Source: Phymorhynchus buccinoides (lineage: Eukaryota > Mollusca > Gastropoda > Neogastropoda > Raphitomidae). From it: DNA of 64,000 nt. The stretch lies in NCBI GenBank assembly GCA_017654935.2, contig CM065710.1, positions 28,414,285 through 28,478,284 on the forward strand, given 5' to 3'. A program made the position numbers and the translations under genes. The notes below the pieces were generated by a model. The model was not told the origin of the DNA. It saw only the letters and a program-made list of their open reading frames with translations, and ran no database searches. Shown here in pieces: positions 28,001 through 41,068 of this stretch; within the stretch, counting starts at the first letter, position 1, and each line of letters starts with the position of its first letter.

Positions 28001-31000
28001 AACTGGGTAGAGAAAATAAATTCTGCAATATTGGGAATTCATCTGTGTAATGTATAACATTAGGCCTATCCTTGCCTCACAAAGTTAAGAACATAAGGTC
28101 TTTGAATAACAGGTCTGGATTGGATACTTTTTAGTGACATAGGTGGTAAGCCATTGTGGTGCATAAATGTGACATTGGCGGTGAAAGGGTTAATCAGCCA
28201 ATGCATCATAACGTCACGCTCATAAGAAAAATAACTAACTCAGAGTTAGGCAATTTTGCAGTAAGCGTGCATAGGACATGGGCTGACTGGTATCTATCAT
28301 GACAGAAAGTACAGAAGCACCTGGAAAAGCGGAAGTGATCACCATAGATACGTTGCAAATATGCCGTTCTCTTTTCTGACTTGGGTACGTTTGTACAAAG
28401 ATGGCGGCGCCAAGTCTAGGTGAGATTTTCAGTCAATTAAGCTTCGTTTTTGACTTACCTCAAGCGTGCGAAGCTAAGCAACATGTTGTTTTTAGTAGCT
28501 TTTAGTACAGTTGTTACTATTTCTTTCTTGCTTATATCATCAGCATATAAATATTCCGAGGGGCCCAGGCTTTTGTTAAAACTTAAAATGCCTTATTCTG
28601 TTCCACGCCCAGAAACGACACACAAGTCGGTAAGAGCAGGGAGAAATCCTGCTGCCTGGTATGGCCAAATTGATAGCTAGGTTTTCCAAGTGTGTCCACA
28701 CACCCTCCTCACCTTGTGCTCTCCCCCCCAAACAAAAATTGGGTAGGCGTTGCACTTGGGCGACGCGCTCTCCGGGGGAGAGCAGCCCGAATTTCACAGA
28801 GATAAGTCTCTGTAACTAGAGTATACCAAATACAAAAAAACTAAAACAAAAAAATTATATTTCCAGTATTGTGTCTAAGCTTGATTGAGGTGAATGTGGT
28901 CTATGGTTTTTCTTAGAATTTTGATATTGTAACTCTATTACTCTTGAATAATTGCAAGTGTGTGTGCGTGTGTGTGTATGTGTGTGTGCGTGCATGCGCG
29001 CGCGTGTGTGTGAGGAAGAAAGAGAGCGTTACGTGCAAGCCCTGCGTGCATTTTACTTTCTAATGATTTAAAATTCGTTTGCCTTTAATTTTCTTGTTCT
29101 CAATGTAAACCGCACTGCGCTCATGAGAGAAAGAGCGCTATATTAATTCACATTATCATTATTATTATTATTATTATACTGAATCAACCTGCCTCTGCGG
29201 AGTGTATTTTTGAGTAACTGGTCCTAGTGGTCATTCACATGGGTGCAACTTCACAAAATGAAAAAACCTGAAAGCCGGGGTCCAGGGGCAATGTCCCCCT
29301 GCAGCTGAAGCAAAATTGATTTATGAAGGTATTTTAGCAGACCTGTTTACCCCCTACACAAGTCTCGAGTAGTCTGGATAGCTGAAATGAGTAGTTTTGG
29401 TTCAAAATGTGTAGTTTTCTTCACTAAACCATCAAACAATGTTCACTGAAAATGAGTAGTAATCAAGAATTAAAGAACATTATTTTCAATTTTGAAGAGT
29501 AGTAGAGATACAAACTGAGTAGAATACTACTCAAAAAGAGTAGAGTGAGTAAACAGGTCTGTTTTAGCTTGCTTTTTCCACAATTTATACAAATGCTTAT
29601 TTTCAAAGTGCTTACAAAATACAAGTAGACACACAAAGATCTTGTCTGACAAATAATTTTTTTAACTTTTTAAGCCCCTTATAGCCTGATTCCGCCCATG
29701 ACATCCATTACTTTCTCCTACCAAGCCGTCTAAAACCGCCCCCGTACACCCACTTCGTTATGTATTTGGGAGTTAAAACTGCAATATCAAAAAATCCAAA
29801 ATATCACATAACAAAAAAACCATTGCAAGTTAAACATTCTTCATTCATACACAAACCCTGAACATTTGAAGTCAATCCATCAAGTAGTTATTTTTTAACA
29901 TTTTTTTAAACAAAGTACCCCATTTCTGTCCCAGTTTACCAACATTAATTTGGTGGTTACAGGGAGTACAGTCGTCATTTTAATCGGGGTTACAAGTGTT
30001 AAAAAAGAAATTCCTTTTCTGGAAAAATTCAAAAACAGGAAATCCTTGCATACCAGGAAACGTTGCACCCATGCTTTTACATTTCCAAGTTTTCTACTGA
30101 GGTCCGACTGTACTAGCACTGCCCCTTTACCTTGAGGAAGGCAAATCTCTCCTTGTTCCTCTCAAACTCCAGCTGCTGGTTCTTCTCCAGAGCGTCGGCA
30201 CTGTGAAGGACAAAGAAACGCACTTTCAGCATCATCGTCATCGTCATTGTCATTATCATCGTCATCATCATCATACAAATCGTCATTATTATCATCATCA
30301 TCATCATCATCAACGTCATCATCGACATTGTCATCATCATCATTATCATCATCGTCATCATTATCATCATCATTATCGTCTTCGTCATCATCATCATCTT
30401 CATCGTCTTTTTTTTTTGTACCACACATTATCTCACTGTCAATCACACACACATTATTTCATAAAAATATTTCATCGCTCTACATTTAGGGGCAGTGTGT
30501 GGATGCCTCGTGCAAACATACAGGGAGCTGGACAACCATGCCCCCTCCACTAGTCTCTCCCCGTGGAAAAATAGTTTGGAAAAATAGTTCCCCATCCTTC
30601 TTGAAGCTCTGTGCTTGTAACTTCCTCTAATCTGCCACTCTCTTTGACTCTGCCTTTTCCCTTTGCTTTCTATCATCTGCTATCTTTCTGACTTATTGGC
30701 CCATTCTCCAGCCTTCCTTTTTTTTCTTTAAAAAAAAATCTTCCAAATAAATGTTCTCATTTGAGCTCCTCCGAAATCGGAATCGGTGTCGGCTGTATGC
30801 AGCGGGGAGACCAGTGAAAACTGAAAAATAGACAACATACGTACCTTACCCATTATGGCCATACGGCCTGGGAACGCAGAAGAAGAATCGCTCTACATTT
30901 CCATAAAGTATCTGGGTGTGGTCAAGGGGTAAAGAGCCAAGGGGTGTTGTCTCTGGGTGTGGTCAAGGGGTAAAGAGCCAAGGGGTGTTGTCTCTGGGTG

Positions 31001-34000
31001 TGGTCAAGGGGTAAAGAGCCAAGGGGTTATGTTGTCTCTGGGTGTGGTCAAGGGGAAAAGAGCCAAGGGGTTATGTTGTCTCTGGGTGTGGTCAAGGGGA
31101 AAAGAGCCAAGGGGTTATGTTGTCTCTGGGTGTGGTCAAGGGGTAAAGAGCCAAGGGGTTATGTTGTCTCTGGGTGTGGTCAAGGGGAAAAGAGCCAAGG
31201 GGTGTTGTCTCTGGGTGTGGTCAAGGGGTAAAGAGCCAAGGGGTTATGTTGTCTCTGGGTGTGGTCAAGGGGAAAAGAGCCAAGGGGTGTTGTCTCTGGG
31301 TGTGGTCAAGGGGAAAAGAGCCAAGGGGTTATGTTGTCTCTGGGTGTGGTCAAGGGGTAAAGAGCCAAGGGGTTATGTTGTCTCTGGGTGTGGTCAAGGG
31401 GAAAAGAGCCAAGGGGTGTTGTCTCTGGGTGTGGTCAAGGGGTAAAGAGCCAAGGGGTTGTTGTCTCTGGGTGTGGTCAAGGGGTAAAGAGCCAAGAGGT
31501 GTTGTCTCTGGGTGTGGTCAAGGGGTAAAGAGCCAAGGGGTGTTGTCTCTGGGTGTGGTCAAGGGGTAAAGAGCCATGGGGTGCTGTCTTTGGGTGTGGT
31601 CAAGGGGTAAAGAGCCAAGGGGTGTTGTCTCTGGGTGTGGTCAAGGGGTAAAGAGCCAAGGGGTGTTGTCTCTGGGTGTGGTCAAGGGGAAAAGAGCCAA
31701 GGGGTGTTGTCTCTGGGTGTGGTCAAGGGGAAAAGAGCCAAGGGGTGCTGTCTCTGGGTGTGGTCAAGGGGTAAAGAACCAAGGGGTTATGTTGTCTCTG
31801 GGTGTGGTCAAGGGGTAAAGAGCCATGGGGTGCTGTCTCTGGGTGTGGTCACGGGGCAAAGAGCCAAGGGGTGTTGTCTCTGGGTGTGGTCAAGGGGTAA
31901 AGCGCCAAGGGGTGTTGTCTCTGGGTGTGGTCAAGGGGCAAAGAGCCATTATAAGTTGTATGGTGATCAGGGGGCAATCCATCTTAACTCTTCTAGCACC
32001 ATGTGTTTTTTGACGTTCTTCGTTGTCCGTTGCATTTTCAACCAACAGGAGGGGAGTAGAGTCACTTTTTTTTTTTTAAAGTGTGTGTGTGTGCATTTGT
32101 TTGAATAGAAGAACAGTGATATTTAAGCTTTAATTCTTTCCCGACGGCCGCCGCTTAGCAACAGCTGCACGCTGTGCCGGCTACTTCGCGTAGCCTTACA
32201 ACCGTTGATGCCGGCCCGATTTTGGCACTTTTGTATTTTTTTTGCGGCACTTATTGCATTAGTGAGCACATATTGCTATATATCAATGGAAAGAGCACAA
32301 CTTGAACTTTACTCTTGGTATCATTTTCAAAGATATGGGAACTATCACACCACAGTTGTACTTGAAATAACATAACCGAAAGACACGGGAAAATAGTTTT
32401 GTTAAGGAAAGGCCTTATTTGATACATATCATAGGGGAGGTGGGGGGGGGATTCACAGTATTGCAGACATCAATGTTTCTTTAGCAAGGTAAATTTGACA
32501 GAAATGTTGGGCTATAAAAAATAGCCGGCGGCAAAAGGGTTAAAGCTAAAACTAAGTAAAAGGCATCATTTGTTAGTGAAGGAAAATAAACAAACAAAAA
32601 AGAAAGATAAACATGATATAACCACAAGCATTTACAATTAATCTTCATGCAGACTCCCCTCCTCTATCTCATTTTTTTTCTCCTCCTCCACGTTTTTAAA
32701 ATCAACCATCTATAGGTCAGAATCTGTTGGGTTGAGGTCAGGTCAAGGTCAGAATAGGTCACGGTGATACAGATTAAATGCCAATCCCCCCCCCCCCCTT
32801 AAAACTATTTTCAAAGGCTTATCAGGGCTGGCCAAACATTAAAAAAATTTCATTAGCCCTCCGGGTGAGTAACTTAATAATTGTTCTCGCCCGAACACAT
32901 TTTCACTAGCTCAAAGAAAACAAAAATCCCTGAACACACAGATGGGAGCGAGCACTCGCACACACACACACACACATACACACACACAGTGACACACACA
33001 CACACACACACGAGTGACACACATACACACATAGGGGAGAGACAGAGAAGAAGAGAAGGAAAAGGAGAGGAAGAGAAAGAGAGAAAAAGGAGTGGGAAAG
33101 AAAGAAAGGAGAGAAGTAAAGAGAAAGATAAATGATTTGACGATAGAGGTGGGGGACAGAGAGAGAAGGGGGAGGAGGAGACTGAGGAGGCTGCCTTTCC
33201 TTTCTTTTCAGTACCAGTGCTGGCATGTTGTTATCTTGGCAGACTGCTCAGCTTGCTTTGATAGTTGGCTACATGGAAGGGAGAGATGGTGTGGGGAGAC
33301 TCAGTGGTAAAAAAAACCAACAGGACTGTGCAGTACTGAAATTTACAGTTGCCCATCGGGCTAGTGACTTTTGAAATCTACTCGCCCACAGATTTTTTAT
33401 ACTAGCCAATGGCTACCAGTTTTTGTCCAGCCCTGGTTTATTCTTTTGTGTGAAAACTCAGTTATCAGAATCTTTCATTCGTTTTATACCTAATTTCTCT
33501 TTAGGGCATCAAGCTGTGCATGCTACACATACACACACAGTTCAACTTAACAATGCACTGATATCATCATCATCACACACACACACACACAGTGACACAC
33601 ACACACAACAACAACAACACTTATACGGCGCTGAATCTTGATAGAAATCAAATCAAAGCGCACACACACATTAGCATTCATATTCATAATGCCTTTTTTT
33701 AATAAAATGCAATACAAAGCGAACACACACGTGTGACATAAATGGTATACAGCAGAAACAGACCTAAAGGCAAGAGAGAGAAGAGAAAGAGAGTGGAGCC
33801 TCAATGACAGGGGAAACAGGTGGGTTTTGAGGTTAGATTTGAAAGCAGAGAGGGTCGGTCGCTGACGGAGGGAAAAAGGAAGTTTGTTCCAAGATGTCGG
33901 TCCTGAGACAGCAAAAGAGCAAAAGAGAAAGGTTGAAAGCTTATACCTAGGGATCTGGAGAGAAAGAGGGTCAGAAACTGAACATAAAATGCGAGCTGGA

Positions 34001-35216
34001 GTATAAATGGAAATATTGTCGCAGAGGTAAGATGGAGCAGATTTATGGATAGTTTTATAGCAAAGGGTGTTTAATTTATACTCAATTCTGTCTGCGACAG
34101 GAAGCCAGTGCAAAGAACGGAGAAGATGGCTAACATGATCAAACTTGGACAAGACGAGCAGCTGTGTTTTGAATACGCTGGAGACAAGATAGAGAAGAGA
34201 CTGATAGGCCAGAAAGAAGAGCATCACAGCAGTCAAGACAAGATAGGATGAAGGAAGTAACAACTTTTGCTGTGGCTTCATCTGTGCACACAGACACACA
34301 CACCTTATGACACCCTCAGGACACCTATCCACCTGTTGTCCACTAGTCTTATGTCATCAGTTTCTATCAACTCCACCTAGGGTGCTTTACATCACAAACA
34401 CTTCATATAAACGGTGAAGATGCCTATCAACACTGGCCTCTTGTGTCATGGCTTAGCTGCTACAAATAAATGTTACTACACTCCCTGTCTGATTTTACTT
34501 GTTCAGCGACATATTGTCGATATTATAGCACATGGCACTTATTTACTGTATATTTTTTGGCACCAACTTTTTATCCCTCTATATTTGCCTCATTTTGATG
34601 TGTGGTCATTACAAACGAGTAATTATATGTACAGTAACAGTATTCTTGATGTGGTTTTTTGTTGTTCAACAACAAGATTGTTAATGATAGCGTGTGGCAC
34701 TTTTTTTACTGTAGAGTTTTTTGGCACCAACATTTTTGTCTATATAAATTTCAATTATTTGCCTCATTTTCATGCGCGGTCACTACAAATGAGTAATTAC
34801 AGTATATGTGCGGTAACAGTATTCTTGATCTTTTTTTAATTTTATTGTTCATTGACAGATTGTCAATAACAGCCTGCAGAACATGTTTCTAAAGCACTTT
34901 TCACAAACGTTTTTGTACATTGCCGCAGACCTGTTTACCCCCTACACAAGTCTTGAGTAGTCCAGATAGCTGAAATGAGTAGTTTTGGTTAGGTTAGGTT
35001 AGGTACATTATAGTCACAGAGGTGTCTCTGTGAAATTCGGGTTGCTCCTACCTGGAGTGCTCGTCGCAGCCAGAGGCATGCCACCCAATTGTGTGTTTTT
35101 TTGCATGTGGTTTTTGTGTGACTGATGAGGAAGGAAGGGAGGGGGGTAAATTTTGACCAAATGACAACTTTTTCGTAGCCACTGGGTTTAACATGTGCTA
35201 AGTGCATGAGCACACG

Positions 35217-35247
<31 letters not shown>

Positions 35248-38200
35248 TCCACGTTCAGACCGCAAGGCCTAGTGCAAATTGAGAGGAAAAATCCCCTGTA
35301 TCCAGGTTCGAACTCGGGTTTACTTGACACGAAGCGAACGCGCTACCACTGTGCCACTCTACACTTTGCTGGTGCAAAATGTGTAGTTTTATTCATTAAA
35401 CATCAAACAAGTTCACTGAAAATGAGTATAATCTAGCATTATTTTCAATTTTGAAGAATAGTAGAGATCCAAATTGAGTAGAATACTACTTGAAAAGAGT
35501 AGAGTAAACAGGTCTACATTGGTTATTCTACCATTCATGGCTTGGGCGATATAGATGAGAGTTTAGTGACTATCACGCTCTCTAGATCTAGTCGTATCTA
35601 GGTCCTGCACTTAGATGGGTTTTATCGGCGGTTGACATTAGCCAGAGTTTGGGGCAAAAATGAAGTGACAGCTTACAGTACACAGTTACTCACAATTACA
35701 CCAACTAATACTCTATACAGTGGAACCTCCCTTATAAGACCTCCCATTATAAGACTCCCTCCCATATAAGACCTACTTCTCTGAGACATTGCCCTTCTTT
35801 GTAAGGATTAAAATTACCTCCCTTATAAGACCCCTCCCTTATAAGACCCCTCCCTTATAAGACCTCATTTTGGATGATTTTTGAAGGTCTTATAAGGGAG
35901 GTTCCACTGTATATAGCAAAGACTACACACAGTACTGCACAGCTACTAACTTAAAAGCTTGATTAAAAATCACAAAATAATTATTATCTAGCATGCAACA
36001 TGTGTGACGCATAACACTGAAAGCATGAAAAGCAAAAGAAGAAAAAATGAAACGAGATATCGTTTATCATGTTTGTTAGATCAAACAAAAGAAGAAAAAG
36101 AAAAAAATGAAAATGTTTATTAGTAATAGTACATAATTGATATTGTTTACAAAAACAAGTTGTAAAAAAATATCATAACAGGAAAAAAGGGGAATATAAA
36201 AAATATATCTATTAAAAAAAAATTTTAAATTTAAAGCGCCACACAAAAAAAGGCAAATTTGTTTTGGTTAAAAAAAAAAAAATTCAATAACTCAACAACA
36301 GAAACTGACATGCAACAAACCAAGCAAAAAACAACCAAAAAAACACCTAAAAACAAAAATTTGATTTTTACAAAATCAACACATAAAACAAACAACAGTA
36401 ACAAGGGTGCTGCAAGCTAAATAAATAAATAAATAGTTTTTTTAGAGAGACAACACTATCGGTGAACTAACCCTGACGTTTTGAATCCATGGAAAGGGCA
36501 AACGGGGTCAAGGACGGGGAACTCTGACCTCAAACATTTGCATGGGGCTGACCTTGACCTGACCTCTGACCCCGGCTGACCTTGACCTCCCCCGGGGTTG
36601 GGGGAGTAGTGGTGGGTGCTGCAAGAGACACACACACACACACACACACACACAGCTTCACTGGGGCAGTGTTGCTATGGCATGCTCCTTCCATTCTTTA
36701 GCACCGCACAAATGGAACTCCCTCCCTCCCATCACATGTCCTGCTCCTCTGACTCTTATCTTTTCCTTCAACTCGGTCTTAGAAGTATTAACTCATTTCA
36801 AATGTGTTATAACAGCATTTAATTGTCATGCTATAAGATTTTTTCTTTTATTTATCGTGTTAACATGCTATTTTAAAAAGATGTTTCTTTTTTTCTTAAT
36901 TTTGTCGGCTGATTATTTTTCATTTTTGTCAGAAGATTATATTTCATACAAATTGCAAATTTATAAGCTTGGTTTAGGGGTAGTTTTTGGTGTTTTTTTG
37001 TATGTGTGAAGTTGTGTATGTGTGATACTTTAGACACACAACTTTTGATAACAAAGGAAAAAACCAAGCACACACGTTTTTTTAATTTTCCCAATATTTC
37101 GTTGTTTAATACAACTTCCTCTGGGGACACTGATTTTGAAATGAGCCAAGACCAGTAAAGGGTGTTATAAAGAGTGGGTGGATCTCGAAGGAGCCTGAAG
37201 ATGAACCGCATCAATGAAATGCGACACTTGAAGAGCTGACAAGCTCTCTCCGTACCGAACGCCCAAAGCCATGGAAATGGTGTTGATCAACGCTGCTCTA
37301 TAACCCGAAAGAGTCTGATCTGAGAGCTTCTTCGAATTGAAGAGATGAGAGAGAAACTCTATGAACTGGACCGTCGAAGGACGGAGAGGGTCTATCTTGC
37401 GAGAACCACAGAACGAGAACCAAGATTGCCATCTAAGGTTGTACAACTTGTTAGTTGATTGACGTCTAGAAGACAGAAGCAGATCAATCATCCCAGACGA
37501 GAAGCCTTGGTGTTTCAAACCAAGCTTCACAGAAGCCAAGCGGCTAGACTGAGCCTTGACGGATCGGCGTGACCCACGGGGTGGGGGGTGGAGGATATGC
37601 AGAAATAGACATGGACGATAACTAACAACAGGAAGGAAGGTGGCAGAGTGGTTAAGACATTCACCTGCCAATTTCAATGCTTGAGTGACCAGGTTTGAAT
37701 CCCGGCCTCGCCATTTTTTTCCCAGTTGAACAGGAAAATCAAAGTACTGAACGACGAGTCCTTTCAGATGGGGACTTAAAACTAGTCTGACCCATATGCT
37801 TTCCACATGCCAAAATCCATTGGCAGCTAAAAAGTCGGTAAGAGCAAGGAGAAATCCCGCTGCCTAGTACTAACCCAAATTTCACATAGATAAGTAACAG
37901 TGGCCACAAAATACCAAAATACAAATACATGGGTGCTCCTAGGAAATTAAAAATATCATGCAAGGCAGGGGTCCGGCGGCCCCCCAGGCAGAGTGCAGGG
38001 ATAGCGCCCCTCCTGGGGGTTCCGGGGGCCAATGTCCCCTGGAAGCTGAAGTGCAACAACAGTTTCCAATGTAACTGACAGACTCTCGTTGCGCTTTCAC
38101 TTCTGGTTAAACTTCATGACCTCTATAACCAGCAAAATGCATCTTCTCAAATTCCCATAATCCCGCAACTCCGGCTCCAGGCAATAAAAAAAATCCTGAA

Positions 38201-40882
38201 CTTTAGGACATCCTGGACAAAACATCCTGAGCTTCAGGACATCCTGGACAAAAATATCCTGAACTTCAGGACATCCTGGACAAAAATATCCTGAACTTCA
38301 GGACATCCTGGACAAAAATATCCTGAATTTCAGGACAAAAAATCATGAACTTCAGGACATCCTGGACAAAAATATCCTGAACTTCAGGACATCCTGAAAG
38401 CAGGAGCATCCACGCAAATATAAAGGGGTCAGGGGGTTGGGGGAGCTGAGGCAGAAACGAGTGACGAGAGTTAAAGAAAAAACGTGGACGGACCTTCGAG
38501 AGACGTCGACCTGCACTGAGTGGTCGATGACCAGGTCGGTGGGGCAGATGGGGTTGATCTTGGTGGGGTCCCCCCCCAGACGCGTCACCGCCTCACGCAT
38601 GGCCGCAAAGTCCACCACCACCGGAACACCACTGACAGGAAAAAACAACAACAACAGTTACCGTCATTTTCTGACTATAAGGCAATCTTTTTTTTCTCCA
38701 ATTTCGACCTATGCGCCTAATAAACGAGAGCGCCCTATAAGCATGGGTGCAGGCAGTGACCAAAACTTTCTTGCCGAAACCCAATGTACAAAAGAATGAT
38801 ATCATGTTAAAGAGCCCTTTCTTCAGGCACTCAGCTGCCTGAAGCAGCATCAAATTGCCTGAATTCAGGCTTCAGGCATACCCACATGCACACCTGTATA
38901 AGCTGTATTAGTGAACAAAATCGTGAGAAGAGAGGCAACGATTGCCGTGCTCAGTACAGTATAATGTGAGTCTGGACATCGAAAGTGGTCGCGAGTCGCT
39001 GATACGATGGATAGCGAGTCTAGACATCGAAAGTGGTCACGAGTCACTGATATGACGAATACTCACGTCAAAATGCTTCAAAATCTGTATTATCGTCCGA
39101 GATACCGTCAAACAGATGCCATAAAAAGCCATAACCCTTCATTGGATGTAAAAAGCATCATTGTAGAGCTTAAAATGACATAATTCTACCAGTTTTTGCG
39201 AAGAAAAGTCCAAACACAACAACCGGAAGTCGCAAAAACGGAAGTTCGATTAATTGAGAAGGGAGCCAACTCTCGATTATGACAGCAGTAATGGCAGTCG
39301 GTAAGAGTTTACGGGCTTCAAACTTCGACTTTCTTTTGCGAGGTGTGTATCGCCTTATAAACGAGGGTGCCTTTTACTTTAAATTGCAGTATTCGCCTTA
39401 TACACAGCAGTGCCTAATTATCTGAAAAATATGGTACTCATTAAGATGTAAAAACGAACGGCTCACGTAAAATCCTGCAGTAAGACTCGTGCCGGTTTGA
39501 AGGGGATTTCTACACTCTGATCCATAGCCGGAGATCACCGCAGTATGCTGCGCACATCTTTACGTTACGCTTAAAATATACAGTGATGTAAGGTCACGCA
39601 TTATGCATTAAGATGTAAAAACGAACGACTCACGTAAAATCCTGCAGTATGACACGTGCAGGTTTGAAGGGGATCTCCACACTGCTCTCCATGGCCGGGG
39701 ACCACTGCAGTATGCTGCGCACATCTTTCTCCAGCACGTGAAAATTGTCGCAGTTCCTCACCGCAGACTCCAGCAACACCCGTATGGAGAACGGCAGCTT
39801 CTCTGAAAGCACAGGGCAAAACCACAAAACTGCACTGAATAGATACATAAAAAACACACACACACAAAACACCACATTGACCAGAGCGAGGTATTTCAAC
39901 CGGCCCCAAAACAATTTTCGGTAAAGGCAAAGATGCGCCCCCCACCCCACCCCCTTCCTCCATTTCTTGGTTGTTTCCAGTTTTTTCAGTCTTGCCTTTC
40001 TTACTGCAGATATCGAGTACTTCATCCTCTATTGTTTGCTTCTTTTTTTTCTCCATAAGGGTCTCCCACCAATTGGATGCTAATCTCATTATCATCCGGC
40101 TATATTTAACACTAATTTTCATCCATTTACATAATTAAACACATGCATTCAATAATAGTAGAAGATAAAGGCAAGACGGAAAAGACGCAATGAACCAGGA
40201 CTGACAAATGCTCCGCGGCTGTTGTGTGTACTGCACAGACCTGTTTACCCCCTGCACAAGTCTTGAGTAGTCTGGATAGCTGAAATGAGTAGTTTTGGTG
40301 TGAAATGAGTAGTCCTCTTCATTAAACCATCAAATAATGTTCACTGAAAATGAGTAATTAGAGCATTATTTTAAATTTTGAAGAGTAGTAGAGGTCCAAA
40401 TTGAGTAGAAAACTACTCGAAAAGAGTAGAGTATGGTCTGACTGCACTACATAGGGGGGGTCCTATTAGAAAATGGCCTTTATCATGACTGCGATTAATT
40501 ATTCAACAAAGATAACTAGCTGAAAAGGTTTGTAAAATACAGCTTAATGTTTGGTAAGAAAGGCAAGTGTGAAAATGCGGGGAGAGCCGAGAAATGTAGG
40601 GGGGGGGGGGGGGGGGGCACAACTTGACCTTTATCTAATTTTCAAACTGCACTGACTTTGAATAGTGAGAATCAAACAACTTATCCGCTCACTTCTTCTT
40701 CTTCTATTCTACGATCGCTCAGTTTCCTGTCAATTATGAAGAGCGCAGATGTGTCATGCTGCCGTTACGTGCCAAACTAAGAAATAGTTAGGCCCAGCAT
40801 GTCCGTCTTCGGCTGGAGGAAATCTTTGTAAGCGTTTCTTGAATCTTGTATAAATAAAATTTGGGGGTGCGCCTTACACACA

Positions 40883-40922
<40 letters not shown>

Positions 40923-41016
40923 CCACACACACACACTACCACACACACACACTACACACACACACACACACTACCACACACACACACACACTACACACAC
41001 ACACACACACACACTA

Positions 41017-41068
<52 letters not shown>

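Noticed and set aside
30113..30452. Met- or Asp-rich open frames
   Set aside because: Translation of the (CAT)n tract next to exon 5; only the end overlapping 30131-30200 is coding, as part of ACO1.
30957..32108. Repeated open frames reading VSGCGQG-type text
   Set aside because: They come from the 41/44-bp minisatellite; frame switches with each TAT insertion and no start or homology supports a protein.
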